From: Metabacillus crassostreae | GTDB lineage: Bacteria > Bacillota > Bacilli > Bacillales > Bacillaceae | Reading direction: 5' to 3' | NCBI RefSeq assembly: GCF_016908395.1 | Contig: NZ_JAFBDU010000007.1 | Location: forward strand, 1-64,000 | Length of the DNA stretch: 64,000 bases | In this document: piece by piece, positions 1 to 8,322 of the stretch | How the letters are laid out: every line of letters starts with the position of its first letter | Numbering within the stretch: the stretch's first letter is position 1 | Notes under the pieces: generated by a model | What the model was told of the DNA's origin: nothing | Database searches by the model: none | What the model saw: only the letters and a program-made list of their open reading frames with translations | Program-made: the position numbers and the translations under genes

Positions 1-41
1 CAAAAATCACCTCAGAATTATTATTACTATTATTTTAAATG

Positions 42-89
42 AAAAAAAGACTGTAAACAAACTAGATTTTCGCTAGTTTGTCTACAGTC
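42..89 (-). terminator. Rho-independent terminator of ytsP
   Basis: A 17-bp stem (49-65 with 73-89, one mismatch) around a 7-nt loop is followed on the minus strand by a seven-T run (complement of 42-48). It lies about 80 nt past the ytsP stop. Confidence 0.75.
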
Positions 90-93
90 TGAA

Positions 94-119
94 AGGATGA
101 CAATTTGTCATCCTTTTTT
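94..119 (+). terminator. Rho-independent terminator of a plus-strand gene upstream of the window
   Basis: A 9-bp perfect stem (94-102 with 106-114), a 3-nt loop and six T residues. It points rightward, so it most likely ends a gene lying to the left of the window. In B. subtilis rpsD lies on this side of ytsP, but the gene is not visible here. Confidence 0.7.
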
Positions 120-171
120 GCTGTTCTTAAAGATTGATGCCTTTAACTGAAATGAACATATGTTACAAAAT

Positions 172-651
172 TTAGATATATTGAATCAATACATTTACAA
201 ATTCTTCTAAAAATATTTGGTCTTCCTCGTCGAATCTATTTTTAATAGGGCTATCGATATCTAAAACCCCAACTAATTTACCTTCTTTAACGAGTGGAAC
301 GACAATCTCTGAATTTGATGCTGCATCACATGCGATATGTCCTGGAAACTCATGCACATCTGCTACACGTTCAGTTTTTAAATTAGCTGCAGCTGTACCA
401 CATACACCTCTGCCAACTGGAATACGAACACAAGCAGGTAAGCCCTGGAATGGTCCTAGAACTAGTTGATCTTCCTTCATCAGATAAAAGCCTACCCAAT
501 TTATGTTATCTAGAAATTGATTTAATAATGCAGAAGCATTAGATAGATTTGCGATCTGATCTTCTTCACCATCTAGTAGTGCTTTGAGTTGATTAAGTAA
601 TAATTGATATTGATCTTGCTTATTACCATTGTATTTTTCGACATGAAACAT
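172..651 (-). CDS. ytsP: Free methionine-(R)-sulfoxide reductase, GAF domain (YtsP/MsrC-like)
   Basis: A 159-residue cytoplasmic protein that is a single GAF domain. Three cysteines at residues 74, 84 and 108 have the same spacing (10 and 24) as the redox cysteines of E. coli fRMsr (YebR/MsrC), which reduces free methionine-R-sulfoxide. This supports an enzyme rather than a ligand-sensing GAF protein. The start at 651 follows the weak ribosome-binding site AGTAGGT. It is divergent from refZ, and its own hairpin terminator lies at 42-89. The family call is firm; the substrate is inferred from the cysteine pattern. Confidence 0.88.
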   Translation of the reverse strand: MFHVEKYNGNKQDQYQLLLNQLKALLDGEEDQIANLSNASALLNQFLDNINWVGFYLMKEDQLVLGPFQGLPACVRIPVGRGVCGTAAANLKTERVADVHEFPGHIACDAASNSEIVVPLVKEGKLVGVLDIDSPIKNRFDEEDQIFLEEFVNVLIQYI

Positions 652-764
652 GAATATTACCTACTTTCAGCTATTTAGTTACAAAACCTCATCAAACATT
701 GTCGAGCGAATGATAAAGGATTCTCCAAATTCGAATTGAATTATTACATAAGGAGGTGAGTGTG

Positions 765-1415
765 ATGGCTCAAAAAGTGTTAAAAGATACAAGACAGAAA
801 ATTCTTACTGCTGCGATTGAACTTTTTAATTCAAAGGGTTTTACTGGTACGTCAGTTAGAGAAATCGCCAGTAAAGCAGATGTAAATGTTGCACATATAT
901 CTTACTATTTTAAAGGAAAAGGTGGCTTACTAGAATTTCTTGTTTCTTATTACTATGAAGGATATATTAAACTAATAGAAGATAATTATTCTCTTCTCCA
1001 ATATAGTAATGTCCACGCAGTATTAAGTAAGATTATTCTAGATATATTAAATTATCAACATGAAAATCGTCAACTTTCAAGATTAGTTTATCGTGAAGTG
1101 ACGGTTGATTCGATCTTAATACGTGAGGTTATGACAACATATTTAACAAAAGAGAAGTACTATATTAAGTCTTTATTTGAACAAGGAATTAAAGAAGGTT
1201 ATTACCGCAAGGCCTTTATTCCACATTTGATCATTCAACTTCGAAGTCTTTTGCATACGCCATACCTACAGCCACAATACATGAGTGAAGTGCTGCATAT
1301 TCAGTCACACGAAGCTTATTTTGTTCATCAATACTATAAAGAGCTTAAAATATGGTTAAATTCATTGCTGATTGAAAGCTATTCAAGAGATGAAAAAATA
1401 GCAGTTATTCGTTAG
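765..1415 (+). CDS. refZ: TetR-family regulator of FtsZ assembly RefZ (YttP)
   Basis: A 216-residue TetR-type protein. The N-terminal helix-turn-helix spans about residues 8-55 and contains GTSVREIASKADVNVAHIS, very close to B. subtilis RefZ. The rest is a helical dimerisation/ligand domain. In B. subtilis RefZ binds sites flanking the origin and inhibits FtsZ, helping place the septum at sporulation onset. Upstream in-frame GTG codons exist at 756 and 762, but ATG 765 has the best spacing (8 nt) behind AAGGAGG. The neighbour order ytsP-refZ-hisJ-ezrA matches B. subtilis. Confidence 0.88.
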   Translation: MAQKVLKDTRQKILTAAIELFNSKGFTGTSVREIASKADVNVAHISYYFKGKGGLLEFLVSYYYEGYIKLIEDNYSLLQYSNVHAVLSKIILDILNYQHENRQLSRLVYREVTVDSILIREVMTTYLTKEKYYIKSLFEQGIKEGYYRKAFIPHLIIQLRSLLHTPYLQPQYMSEVLHIQSHEAYFVHQYYKELKIWLNSLLIESYSRDEKIAVIR

Positions 1416-1592
1416 TTTGAAACGAATAAACTTGGAATAAGCAGTACTTAAGAAAGGCTCTGTTCAGAAAGATTGTTCCTTTTAGTCAGGTGCGATTTGT
1501 AGATGAAAAGATGCCAATACTTTGTACAGAGTTGTTTCTATCATGATTCCTAAAAATAGCATAGTTTACCAAGAATAGCTTTAAGAAAAGAA

Positions 1593-2393
1593 TTATGTCA
1601 ATGAATAAAAATAAGAATAATTCTTCCCAACATCCCTTGCACAATGGGCATCAGAACCGTATATTAAAGGGATTTTTTGTTTTTTCGCCAATTGGATAAT
1701 TGTTGGTCCAGGATAAGCTTCTCCACAGAATTCTTTTCTTAAACCCGCTACATTATAATCAATCTCCATACCTTGATCCTTAATTGCCTGTAGAATATGT
1801 AAAATCGTTTTTTCCATAGAAAATGTTATTGGATATAACTTTTGAAATTTATTTACTAATGTTAGATGACCAATCCTATTTGGTTTATAAGTACCTAAAT
1901 AACTATTAACTGAATGTAAAACTTCATCATAATATAATTGGTGAAGTTTTTGTAATGACCCGGAAAGCTGAACCATTTCTCCAAAAGTATTTTCATCAAA
2001 GTCTAGGCAATAGTAGGAGTTCTTTATATTTAAGAAATGAACAGAGAGAATACTATCATCTAAATATTTTCCATACTTATTTAGAAACTTTGTTGTTTCA
2101 TTTTCAAAATCTTTAATATAATCTACCTCTAGACCAAGGTTGATTGCTATTTTATTATGATATTTATTTTTTACTATTTGAACTTTTTCAATATATTCCT
2201 CTAAATCCTCTAGCTTCATTGCACTATCCTTCATAGGTGTAGGATCAGTAAAACCAATTGGAAGTGGAGCATGCTCTGTAAAGCTTAAGCTTTGAAAGCC
2301 TTCTATAATTGCTTTTTCAACATATTCTTCTAATAAATCTGTAGTCCCGTGTGGACAATATGGTGAATGAACATGTCCATCTATTTTCAACAT
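1593..2393 (-). CDS. hisJ: Histidinol-phosphatase, PHP family
   Basis: A 266-residue PHP-domain phosphatase. It removes phosphate from L-histidinol phosphate in the penultimate step of histidine synthesis. The metal-binding motifs are visible: DGHVHS with H7 and H9, FTEH with E40 and H41, and YGSDAH with D248 and H250 near the C-terminus. The length matches Bacillus HisJ (about 268). It lies on the minus strand, convergent with refZ and divergent from ezrA, and is not part of a his operon. The start at 2393 follows a purine-rich AGAGGG. Confidence 0.9.
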   Translation of the reverse strand: MLKIDGHVHSPYCPHGTTDLLEEYVEKAIIEGFQSLSFTEHAPLPIGFTDPTPMKDSAMKLEDLEEYIEKVQIVKNKYHNKIAINLGLEVDYIKDFENETTKFLNKYGKYLDDSILSVHFLNIKNSYYCLDFDENTFGEMVQLSGSLQKLHQLYYDEVLHSVNSYLGTYKPNRIGHLTLVNKFQKLYPITFSMEKTILHILQAIKDQGMEIDYNVAGLRKEFCGEAYPGPTIIQLAKKQKIPLIYGSDAHCARDVGKNYSYFYSLT

Positions 2394-2998
2394 ACTTCTT
2401 TCCCTCTCTTCGTTACCATTTTATTTTGCTATTCATCTATAGCTGTAGTATTTAGAAACTTAATGAAAATAGTATATAAAGAACTTGAGATATTTCATTA
2501 TAATGATATGTTACATTACTCCTCAGACACAGGTTTCTTGAGAGGATAAATTAGGCTTTTGTTACTTTGCAGTTGGGGCTAAGGACTTTCCTCGACCTTA
2601 CACTTTTATCAATTATTTCCTTTGCTTTTTTATTTTTTTTGAGTGAATTTTGCTTGCAAAATCACATTTACAACAAAATAGGACAAATAATGTAAAAAAA
2701 TAAAAATTTCTGGTCAAAAAATGTCGTTTACATGGTATCATAAAAACATTGAAAAAACATTATAAACTCTTATATAAAGTGTGTTCTGTTTTAGGACTTT
2801 ACTATGTATTTAAATAAATGAAGTAATTTAGCTTAGCATGTAACGGACTTCAACAATAAAGTTTAATAAAATTCTATTAATTAATAAAAATAATTTGATA
2901 TAAACGCTTATCAGCATGATCATGTGAAACCTTTCATCTTTGGGGAGTTTCAATCATCCCTGTCATGACGATTTTGTGTAACAACGAGGGGGCTCATT
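2394..2998. other. 605-bp intergenic region between divergent hisJ and ezrA
   Basis: An AT-rich stretch with no convincing gene. A sigma-A-like promoter candidate reading towards ezrA is TTGAAA (2749-2754) with TATAAA (2773-2778), 18-bp spacer, which would leave a leader of about 210 nt. The ezrA ribosome-binding site is GAGGGGG at about 2986. A 60-codon reading frame at 2367-2549 overlaps the start of hisJ and has no ribosome-binding site; I do not regard it as a gene. Confidence 0.4.
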
Positions 2999-4714
2999 AT
3001 GGAAGTTATCATTGGACTAGTCCTTCTAATATGTATTTTATTTGGTACTGGATATGTATTAAGAAGAAAGATATATAAAGAAGTAGATCGGTTAGAGGCA
3101 CGGAAAATTGAAATTATGAATCGATCGATTATAGACGAGTTATCAAAAGTAAAAGAATTGAAAATGATCGGACAGGCAGAAGAGTTGTTTGAGCAGTGGA
3201 GAGATGAATGGGATGAGATTATCACTTCTCAACTACCAGAAGTTGAAGAACTTCTATTCGATGCTGAGGATTACGCTGATAAATATCGCTTTAAGAAATC
3301 ACAAAGTGTTCTTGAACATATTGATGAGGTGTTAAGAACTGTAGACGATAATATTGATAAGATTATCGTAGAAATTAATGAGTTGGTTTCAAGTGAGGAA
3401 GAAAACTCAGTTGAAAGTGAAGAAGTAAAAGAACAAACGAAAAAAATAAAAAAGACATTGTTAGCACACAGCCACCAATTCGGGAAATCTCATAGTAAAT
3501 TGGAGGATACGCTTGAAGAGATAACGAGTGCGTTAAAGCAATTTGATATTGAAACAGAACAGGGTAATTATTTAGTAGCGAGAGATCTTCTAAAGAATAC
3601 AATGAAAAATGTTGATACACTTCAAGTCAAAATAGATGAAATTCCTAAGCTGTTGACTGAATGTCATACAACAATTCCAAATTTACTACATGAGCTAGAA
3701 GATGGATATAAGGAAATGATCGCAACTGGTTATTATTTAGAACATCTTCAAGTAGACGAAGAAATAAGAAAAGTTAGAGAAAAGCTTTCTTTGATTAGCC
3801 AAAAAATTGAAGATACTGAAACAGAGGATATTCAAGAAGGTCTTCAATTACTTCAAGAATCAATAGACCAATTATATGATCTACTAGAAAAAGAAGTGGA
3901 AGCAAGTCAATTTGTGAAACAATCTAAAAACAAAATAGATCAACAATTAGAAAAGCTTTCAGAGCAAAAAACAGCTACTTTACTAGAAACGGACCAAGTG
4001 AAACAAAGTTATCAATTATCTGAAACTGAGCTTGAGAAACAAAAAGTTATTGAAAAGCAGATTTCTCAAATTGAAAAGAAGTTTGTGCATATTCAGCAAA
4101 ATCTACAAAGTGATCATGTGGCACATTCAATCATTAAAGAAGAACTTATGGAAATTGAAACACAAATTGCTCAACTTTTTGCTGATCATAATGCATACAG
4201 AGAAATGCTTCAAACACTGAGAAAAGATGAGCTTCAAGCAAGAGAAAGACTTAATGAATTAAAACGAATGCTATTAGATACGAGTCGATCTGTTCAACAA
4301 AGTAACATACCAGGTTTGCCTATTGAATTTGGGGAATTGATTGATAAAGCTAGAAAAGATGTACTGAAGGTTACAAATAAGTTAGATGAGATTCCTTTAA
4401 ATATGACTGTTGTCATTCAATTTCTAGACGAAGCTGTACAGTCTGTTGAATCACTAAAGGAATTTGCTGATGAATTAATTGAACAAGTTCTATTAATAGA
4501 GCAGGTTATACAATATGGTAATAGATATCGAAGTAGAAACCAAGAGCTAGCATCAAGGTTTAGAGAAGCTGAGGATTTATTTAGGGACTATGACTATAGT
4601 AAAGCATTAGATGAAGCTGTCGCAGCGCTAGAGCAAGTGGAGCCAGGCTCCTTTCATAAAGTTCAGGAACTTTATGAAGAACAATATAATAAACCAAAAA
4701 ATCGCAAAGCTTAA
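2999..4714 (+). CDS. ezrA: Septation ring formation regulator EzrA
   Basis: A 571-residue protein (B. subtilis EzrA is about 562). One N-terminal transmembrane segment (residues 2-22) is followed by a long cytoplasmic alpha-helical region with several coiled coils rich in Glu, Lys and Gln, forming spectrin-like repeats. Near the C-terminus a YRSRNQEL stretch corresponds to the conserved QNR patch needed for mid-cell localisation. EzrA is a negative regulator of FtsZ ring assembly and a partner of GpsB and PBP1. The start at 2999 is behind GAGGGGG. It appears to be monocistronic. Confidence 0.92.
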   Translation: MEVIIGLVLLICILFGTGYVLRRKIYKEVDRLEARKIEIMNRSIIDELSKVKELKMIGQAEELFEQWRDEWDEIITSQLPEVEELLFDAEDYADKYRFKKSQSVLEHIDEVLRTVDDNIDKIIVEINELVSSEEENSVESEEVKEQTKKIKKTLLAHSHQFGKSHSKLEDTLEEITSALKQFDIETEQGNYLVARDLLKNTMKNVDTLQVKIDEIPKLLTECHTTIPNLLHELEDGYKEMIATGYYLEHLQVDEEIRKVREKLSLISQKIEDTETEDIQEGLQLLQESIDQLYDLLEKEVEASQFVKQSKNKIDQQLEKLSEQKTATLLETDQVKQSYQLSETELEKQKVIEKQISQIEKKFVHIQQNLQSDHVAHSIIKEELMEIETQIAQLFADHNAYREMLQTLRKDELQARERLNELKRMLLDTSRSVQQSNIPGLPIEFGELIDKARKDVLKVTNKLDEIPLNMTVVIQFLDEAVQSVESLKEFADELIEQVLLIEQVIQYGNRYRSRNQELASRFREAEDLFRDYDYSKALDEAVAALEQVEPGSFHKVQELYEEQYNKPKNRKA

Positions 4715-4836
4715 GAATTATTCAAATTCAAGGATGACACTATAAACTGGTTGTAGTTTTGAAACTAGAGAAATCTTGTTTTTTAAATCACCATTTTATC
4801 TTGTTATCCTTGTTTTTTGGCGTTTATAAGAGTTTT

Positions 4837-5122
4837 TTAGATCGTCTACAATAGATCAAATTAGCGAACTTGCTTTCGCTTAGTATAGCTATAGGACTTT
4901 TTGTGAAAAGTCATATACCTAACCAGCCATCGAGAGGTAAGTCAGACCTTATTTCGTAGGGCGAAGATAAAGAATTGCAAGTTTTTCCTTGTTCATAAGC
5001 GGGGTTAAATAAGGCAAAGGGAGTCACCATATCTAAACCGTCTTTCTTGCTGTGGCAGTTTTTAAGGTGCTTGCTCTTTTGTTGTAGAAGTTGTTATGAT
5101 ATGATTACTTCTGAATTTTTCC
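4837..5122 (+). ncRNA. Candidate structured RNA between ezrA and nifZ
   Basis: A sigma-A-like promoter, TTGTTA (4801-4806) with TATAAG (4825-4830), 18-bp spacer, precedes a region with many possible helices and no reading frame. A 10-bp closing helix pairs 4846-4855 with 5078-5087 (two G-U pairs). Inside are AGCGAA/TTCGCT (4863-4880), a perfect 7-bp GACTTTT/AAAAGTC hairpin with a TGTG loop (about 4896-4913), and a bulged helix around 4949-4971. A weak hairpin at about 5086-5112 followed by TTTTT could end it. It does not resemble 6S, tmRNA, RNase P, SRP RNA, a T-box or a riboswitch I know. It could instead be the nifZ leader. Structure was judged by eye only. Confidence 0.4.
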
Positions 5123-5183
5123 CTTAAGAGGAAAAGATTTGGATCATAATTTATGAGGTTTCTTGCTTGGGGGAAGAAGAAGG

Positions 5184-6326
5184 ATGCTGTATTTAGATAA
5201 CAGTGCAACAACAAAGCCATATGAAGATGTACTTGCTACCTTTATTAAGGTCACTGAAGAATACTTTGCTAATCCATCTTCGATACATAAATTAGGTAGT
5301 GAAGCAGAAGGATTACTCAATCAATCAAGAAAACAAGTAGCAAACTTATTAGGAGTATTACCGAATGAAATAATTTTTACTTCTGGAGGAACAGAAGGAA
5401 ATAATTTAGCCATAAAAGGCGCAGCATTTGCCAATCAACATAAAGGGAAACATTTGATCACTTCAGTTATTGAACACCCATCAGTATTAGAGTCTTTTAA
5501 GCAGCTTGAGAAAATTCATGGCTTTGAAGTGACTTATTTAGCTGTTGATGAAAGTGGAACTGTATCATGCAACGACTTAAAAAAGAATTTACGAAATGAC
5601 ACAATTCTTGTCTCCATTATGCATGTTAACAATGAAGTCGGAACAATTCAGCCAATAGCTGAGATGGGACAACTTATAAAACAATTCAAAAATACATTAT
5701 TCCATGTGGATCATGTTCAAGGTGTGACAAAGGTACCCTTAAATATCAATGATGCACATATAGACTTATGCACCATTTCAGGACACAAATTTCACGGACT
5801 TAATGGAACGGGAGCATTATTTATAAAAACAGGAGTACAGTTGCTTCCCCTTTTTACAGGTGGCTCTCAGGAGCTAGAAATGAGATCTGGAACTGAAAGC
5901 CTTGCGGGGAATGTCGCTTTAGCCAAAGCACTTAGACTTACAACAGAGAAAGCAGAAAAGCAATTGAAGATCGTGAAAGAGACACAAGATAAGCTAAGAA
6001 GTGAATTAATGGACATTAGTGGTGTTGTCATTAATACCCCAGTTTTTGCAGCACCACATATATTGAACTTTTCAGTTCCCAACTTAAAAGCAGAAGTATT
6101 AATTCATTATTTTGGTGAGCATGGTATTTATTTATCTACTACTTCAGCGTGTTCATCTAGAAGAAAGACCATAAGCCACACCTTGTTAGAAATGAAGAAA
6201 AAAGAAGAAGTAGCCAAAAGTGCAATTCGTGTAAGTTTATCACTTGATCATAATGAAGAAATAGTAGGACCGTTTATTACTACACTTAAAAATGGAATAA
6301 GTAAATTAACAAAAGTTATGAGGTAG
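5184..6326 (+). CDS. nifZ: Cysteine desulfurase NifZ (IscS-like), partner of ThiI
   Basis: A 380-residue fold-type I PLP enzyme that takes sulfur from cysteine and passes it as a persulfide. The PLP lysine is K202 in GHKFHG, and the catalytic cysteine is C323 in TTSACSS. It lies 4 nt before thiI, the arrangement known for B. subtilis NifZ-ThiI, which supplies sulfur for 4-thiouridine in tRNA. The reading frame extends upstream to a TTG at 5163, but ATG 5184 begins the conserved MLYLDNSATT sequence and lies about 10 nt after GGGGG. I take it as the start. Confidence 0.9.
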   Translation: MLYLDNSATTKPYEDVLATFIKVTEEYFANPSSIHKLGSEAEGLLNQSRKQVANLLGVLPNEIIFTSGGTEGNNLAIKGAAFANQHKGKHLITSVIEHPSVLESFKQLEKIHGFEVTYLAVDESGTVSCNDLKKNLRNDTILVSIMHVNNEVGTIQPIAEMGQLIKQFKNTLFHVDHVQGVTKVPLNINDAHIDLCTISGHKFHGLNGTGALFIKTGVQLLPLFTGGSQELEMRSGTESLAGNVALAKALRLTTEKAEKQLKIVKETQDKLRSELMDISGVVINTPVFAAPHILNFSVPNLKAEVLIHYFGEHGIYLSTTSACSSRRKTISHTLLEMKKKEEVAKSAIRVSLSLDHNEEIVGPFITTLKNGISKLTKVMR

Positions 6327-6330
6327 AAAA

Positions 6331-7530
6331 ATGAAATTTGATCATATATTAATACGTTTCGGCGAAATTTCTACAAAAGGAAGAAATCGCAGGAAATTTA
6401 TCGATCGTTTAAAACGAAATATACGTGAAGTCTTAATAGATTTTCCTAATTTAAATTATCAAGGCACAAGAGATCGAATTTATATCCTTTTAAATGATGA
6501 AAATCATGAAGAAATTATTGAAAAATTAAAGCTAGTTTTTGGAATTCAATCTTTTAGTTTAGCTATTAAGTGTGAAAGCGAAATATCAGCTATAAAAGAT
6601 ACAGCTTTAAATGCAATTAATAGTCTTTACAAACCAAACGATACATTTAAGGTAACAACAAAACGAGCTGATAAGCAGTTTCCATTAGATACAAATACAT
6701 TAAATTATCAAATCGGCAGTCATGTTCTTATAAATACGGAAAACTTAAGCGTTGATGTGAAGAAGCCTGTTATTAACCTTCGAGTTGAAGTGAGAAGTGA
6801 AGCAACATATATTACCTGCTTCGATTATCAAGGTGCTGGTGGGTTACCAGTAGGCTCTGGAGGAAAAGGGTTGCTTTTATTATCTGGTGGAATAGATAGC
6901 CCTGTAGCAGGTTATCTAACCTTAAAAAGAGGTGTGGAGCTTGAGATTATTCACTTCTTTAGCCCACCGTATACAAGTGATCGTGCTAAACAAAAGGTGA
7001 TTGACTTAGCTAAAGAGTTAACTTCTTATGGTGGAAAAATAAAGCTTCATATTGTTCCTTTTACAACTATTCAGGAGAAAATTCAAGCACAGGTACCGGA
7101 AAATTATACGATGACATCTACACGAAGAATGATGTTGAAAATTGCTGATCAGCTGAGAGAAAAACAACAGGCTTTAGCATTAATTACAGGTGAAAGTCTT
7201 GGGCAAGTTGCAAGTCAAACATTAGAAAGTATGATTGCTATTAATGCTGTGACAAATACACCGATCTTAAGACCATTAATTACGATGGATAAGTTAGAAA
7301 TAATCGAGATTGCTAAAGAAATAAATACTCATGATATTTCTATTCGTCCTTATGAAGATTGTTGCACAATCTTCACTCCAGCAAGTCCTAAAACGATGCC
7401 AAAATTAGAAAAGGTTTCAAGATTTGAGAGCTTTGTCGACTTTGATGAGCTAATATCAGAAGCTGTGGATAACATCGAGACAATTTTGATTACAAAAATT
7501 CAAGAAGAAGAAATGAATAGTTTATTTTAA
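6331..7530 (+). CDS. thiI: tRNA 4-thiouridine synthase ThiI
   Basis: A 399-residue protein with an N-terminal ferredoxin-like/THUMP region (about residues 1-165) for tRNA binding, then a PP-loop ATPase domain with LLLLSGGIDSPVAGYL at about residue 180. The C-terminal rhodanese domain of E. coli ThiI is absent, as in other Bacillus ThiI proteins. It adenylates uridine 8 and accepts sulfur from the adjacent NifZ to make s4U. The start is ATG 6331 with GAGGTAG in the end of nifZ, so the two are probably co-translated. Confidence 0.93.
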   Translation: MKFDHILIRFGEISTKGRNRRKFIDRLKRNIREVLIDFPNLNYQGTRDRIYILLNDENHEEIIEKLKLVFGIQSFSLAIKCESEISAIKDTALNAINSLYKPNDTFKVTTKRADKQFPLDTNTLNYQIGSHVLINTENLSVDVKKPVINLRVEVRSEATYITCFDYQGAGGLPVGSGGKGLLLLSGGIDSPVAGYLTLKRGVELEIIHFFSPPYTSDRAKQKVIDLAKELTSYGGKIKLHIVPFTTIQEKIQAQVPENYTMTSTRRMMLKIADQLREKQQALALITGESLGQVASQTLESMIAINAVTNTPILRPLITMDKLEIIEIAKEINTHDISIRPYEDCCTIFTPASPKTMPKLEKVSRFESFVDFDELISEAVDNIETILITKIQEEEMNSLF

Positions 7531-7557
7531 TTTTTAGTAAATTGCGACTGTGTTAAG

Positions 7558-7641
7558 GCTTAATGTTGATTATTAGAACTTTTGTTGATTGAAGTGAAAA
7601 GCATTAGTTTTCTGTAATGGAAATCAACAACAATGTTTAAC
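7558..7641 (-). repeat. Family B repeat, internally deleted copy
   Basis: Read on the minus strand, both ends match the family B element at 56641-56808: a left end GTTAAAC..TTGTTGTTGATTT and a right end CAATCAACAAA..AATCAACATTAAGC. Only about 84 bp remain and the GC-rich core is missing. It lies directly after thiI. Confidence 0.55.
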
Positions 7642-7687
7642 ATCGCCAAGTAAATAAAAGCAGAGAAGAAATTACCAATAAATATTA

Positions 7688-7725
7688 TGAATGAAGCCAT
7701 GTGTATTAACACATTCTATACTCAC
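7688..7725 (+). promoter_or_regulatory. Candidate sigma-G promoter of sspA
   Basis: TGAATG (7688-7693) and CATTCTA (7712-7718) with an 18-bp spacer fit the forespore sigma-G pattern (TGAATA, CATnnTA). The predicted transcription start is near 7725, directly before the ribosome-binding site at 7726. Sigma-G control of ssp genes is established in B. subtilis; this site is my reading. Confidence 0.5.
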
Positions 7726-7740
7726 AAGGAGGTGATACAC

Positions 7741-7959
7741 ATGGCACAAAACAGCGGATCAAACAGCTCAAACCAACTTGTTGTACCTGGTGCACAACAA
7801 GCAATCGATCAAATGAAATACGAAATTGCTTCTGAATTTGGTGTTAACTTAGGACCAGAAACTACTTCACGCGCAAACGGTTCTGTTGGTGGTGAAATCA
7901 CTAAGCGTCTAGTTTCTTTTGCTCAACAACAAATGAGCGGTTCTTTTCAACAACAATAA
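7741..7959 (+). CDS. sspA: Alpha/beta-type small acid-soluble spore protein (SspA-like)
   Basis: A 72-residue DNA-binding protein made in the forespore; it coats spore DNA in the A-like form and protects it from UV and peroxide. The family signature is present: a germination-protease site around [10 protein letters not shown] (residues 28-37) and the second conserved block [15 protein letters not shown]- and C-terminal ends are rich in Gln, Asn and Ser. The frame opens upstream at 7687, but ATG 7741 sits 4 nt after AAGGAGGTGAT and gives the normal family length. Position next to thiI matches B. subtilis sspA. Confidence 0.95.
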   Translation: MAQNSGSNSSNQLVVPGAQQAIDQMKYEIASEFGVNLGPETTSRANGSVGGEITKRLVSFAQQQMSGSFQQQ

Positions 7960-7979
7960 TTGAATAGATAATGGCTACT

Positions 7980-8008
7980 AAGGTGGGAGTTTATCTCCTG
8001 CCTTTTTT
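7980..8008 (+). terminator. Rho-independent terminator of sspA
   Basis: A 10-bp stem (7980-7989 with 7995-8004, two G-U pairs), a 5-nt loop and a T run, 20 nt after the sspA stop. Confidence 0.85.
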
Positions 8009-8322
8009 GATTCTTCTTTACTACTTGGTGCTTCGCAAACTTTTACCTTAAGCAGTTTTTTCAGGAATTCATCAACTTTCACGAATAATCCATCATTCGA
8101 CAAATTCCAGCAACTATCATTGACCCTTTTACTAAAACGATTTCAAATGTAAAAGAATTTAGTCAACAACTAAATAAGAGAAAGATAAATAATTTTTTAA
8201 CATAACCTTTATTACCCGAAAATAAACTATACAAAATCCATTCTAAAATGTCATTAGTAATATTTTAAAAATTATAATAATTATGTATACTATTATTGTA
8301 CAAACATTAGGGAGGGGAAATA
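8009..8322. other. Intergenic region upstream of ytcI
   Basis: About 310 bp with no gene. It becomes very AT-rich towards ytcI. The only promoter-like element is TATACT at 8286-8291, about 30 nt before the start, without a good -35 box. Nothing else is seen. Confidence 0.3.

Noticed and set aside
2367-2549. 60-codon plus-strand frame over the hisJ start
   Set aside because: Overlaps hisJ antisense, no ribosome-binding site.
4837-5122. ezrA-nifZ spacer as 6S RNA, T-box or tRNA
   Set aside because: No T-box sequence, no tRNA fold, and no resemblance to Bacillus 6S sequences; left as an unclassified candidate.
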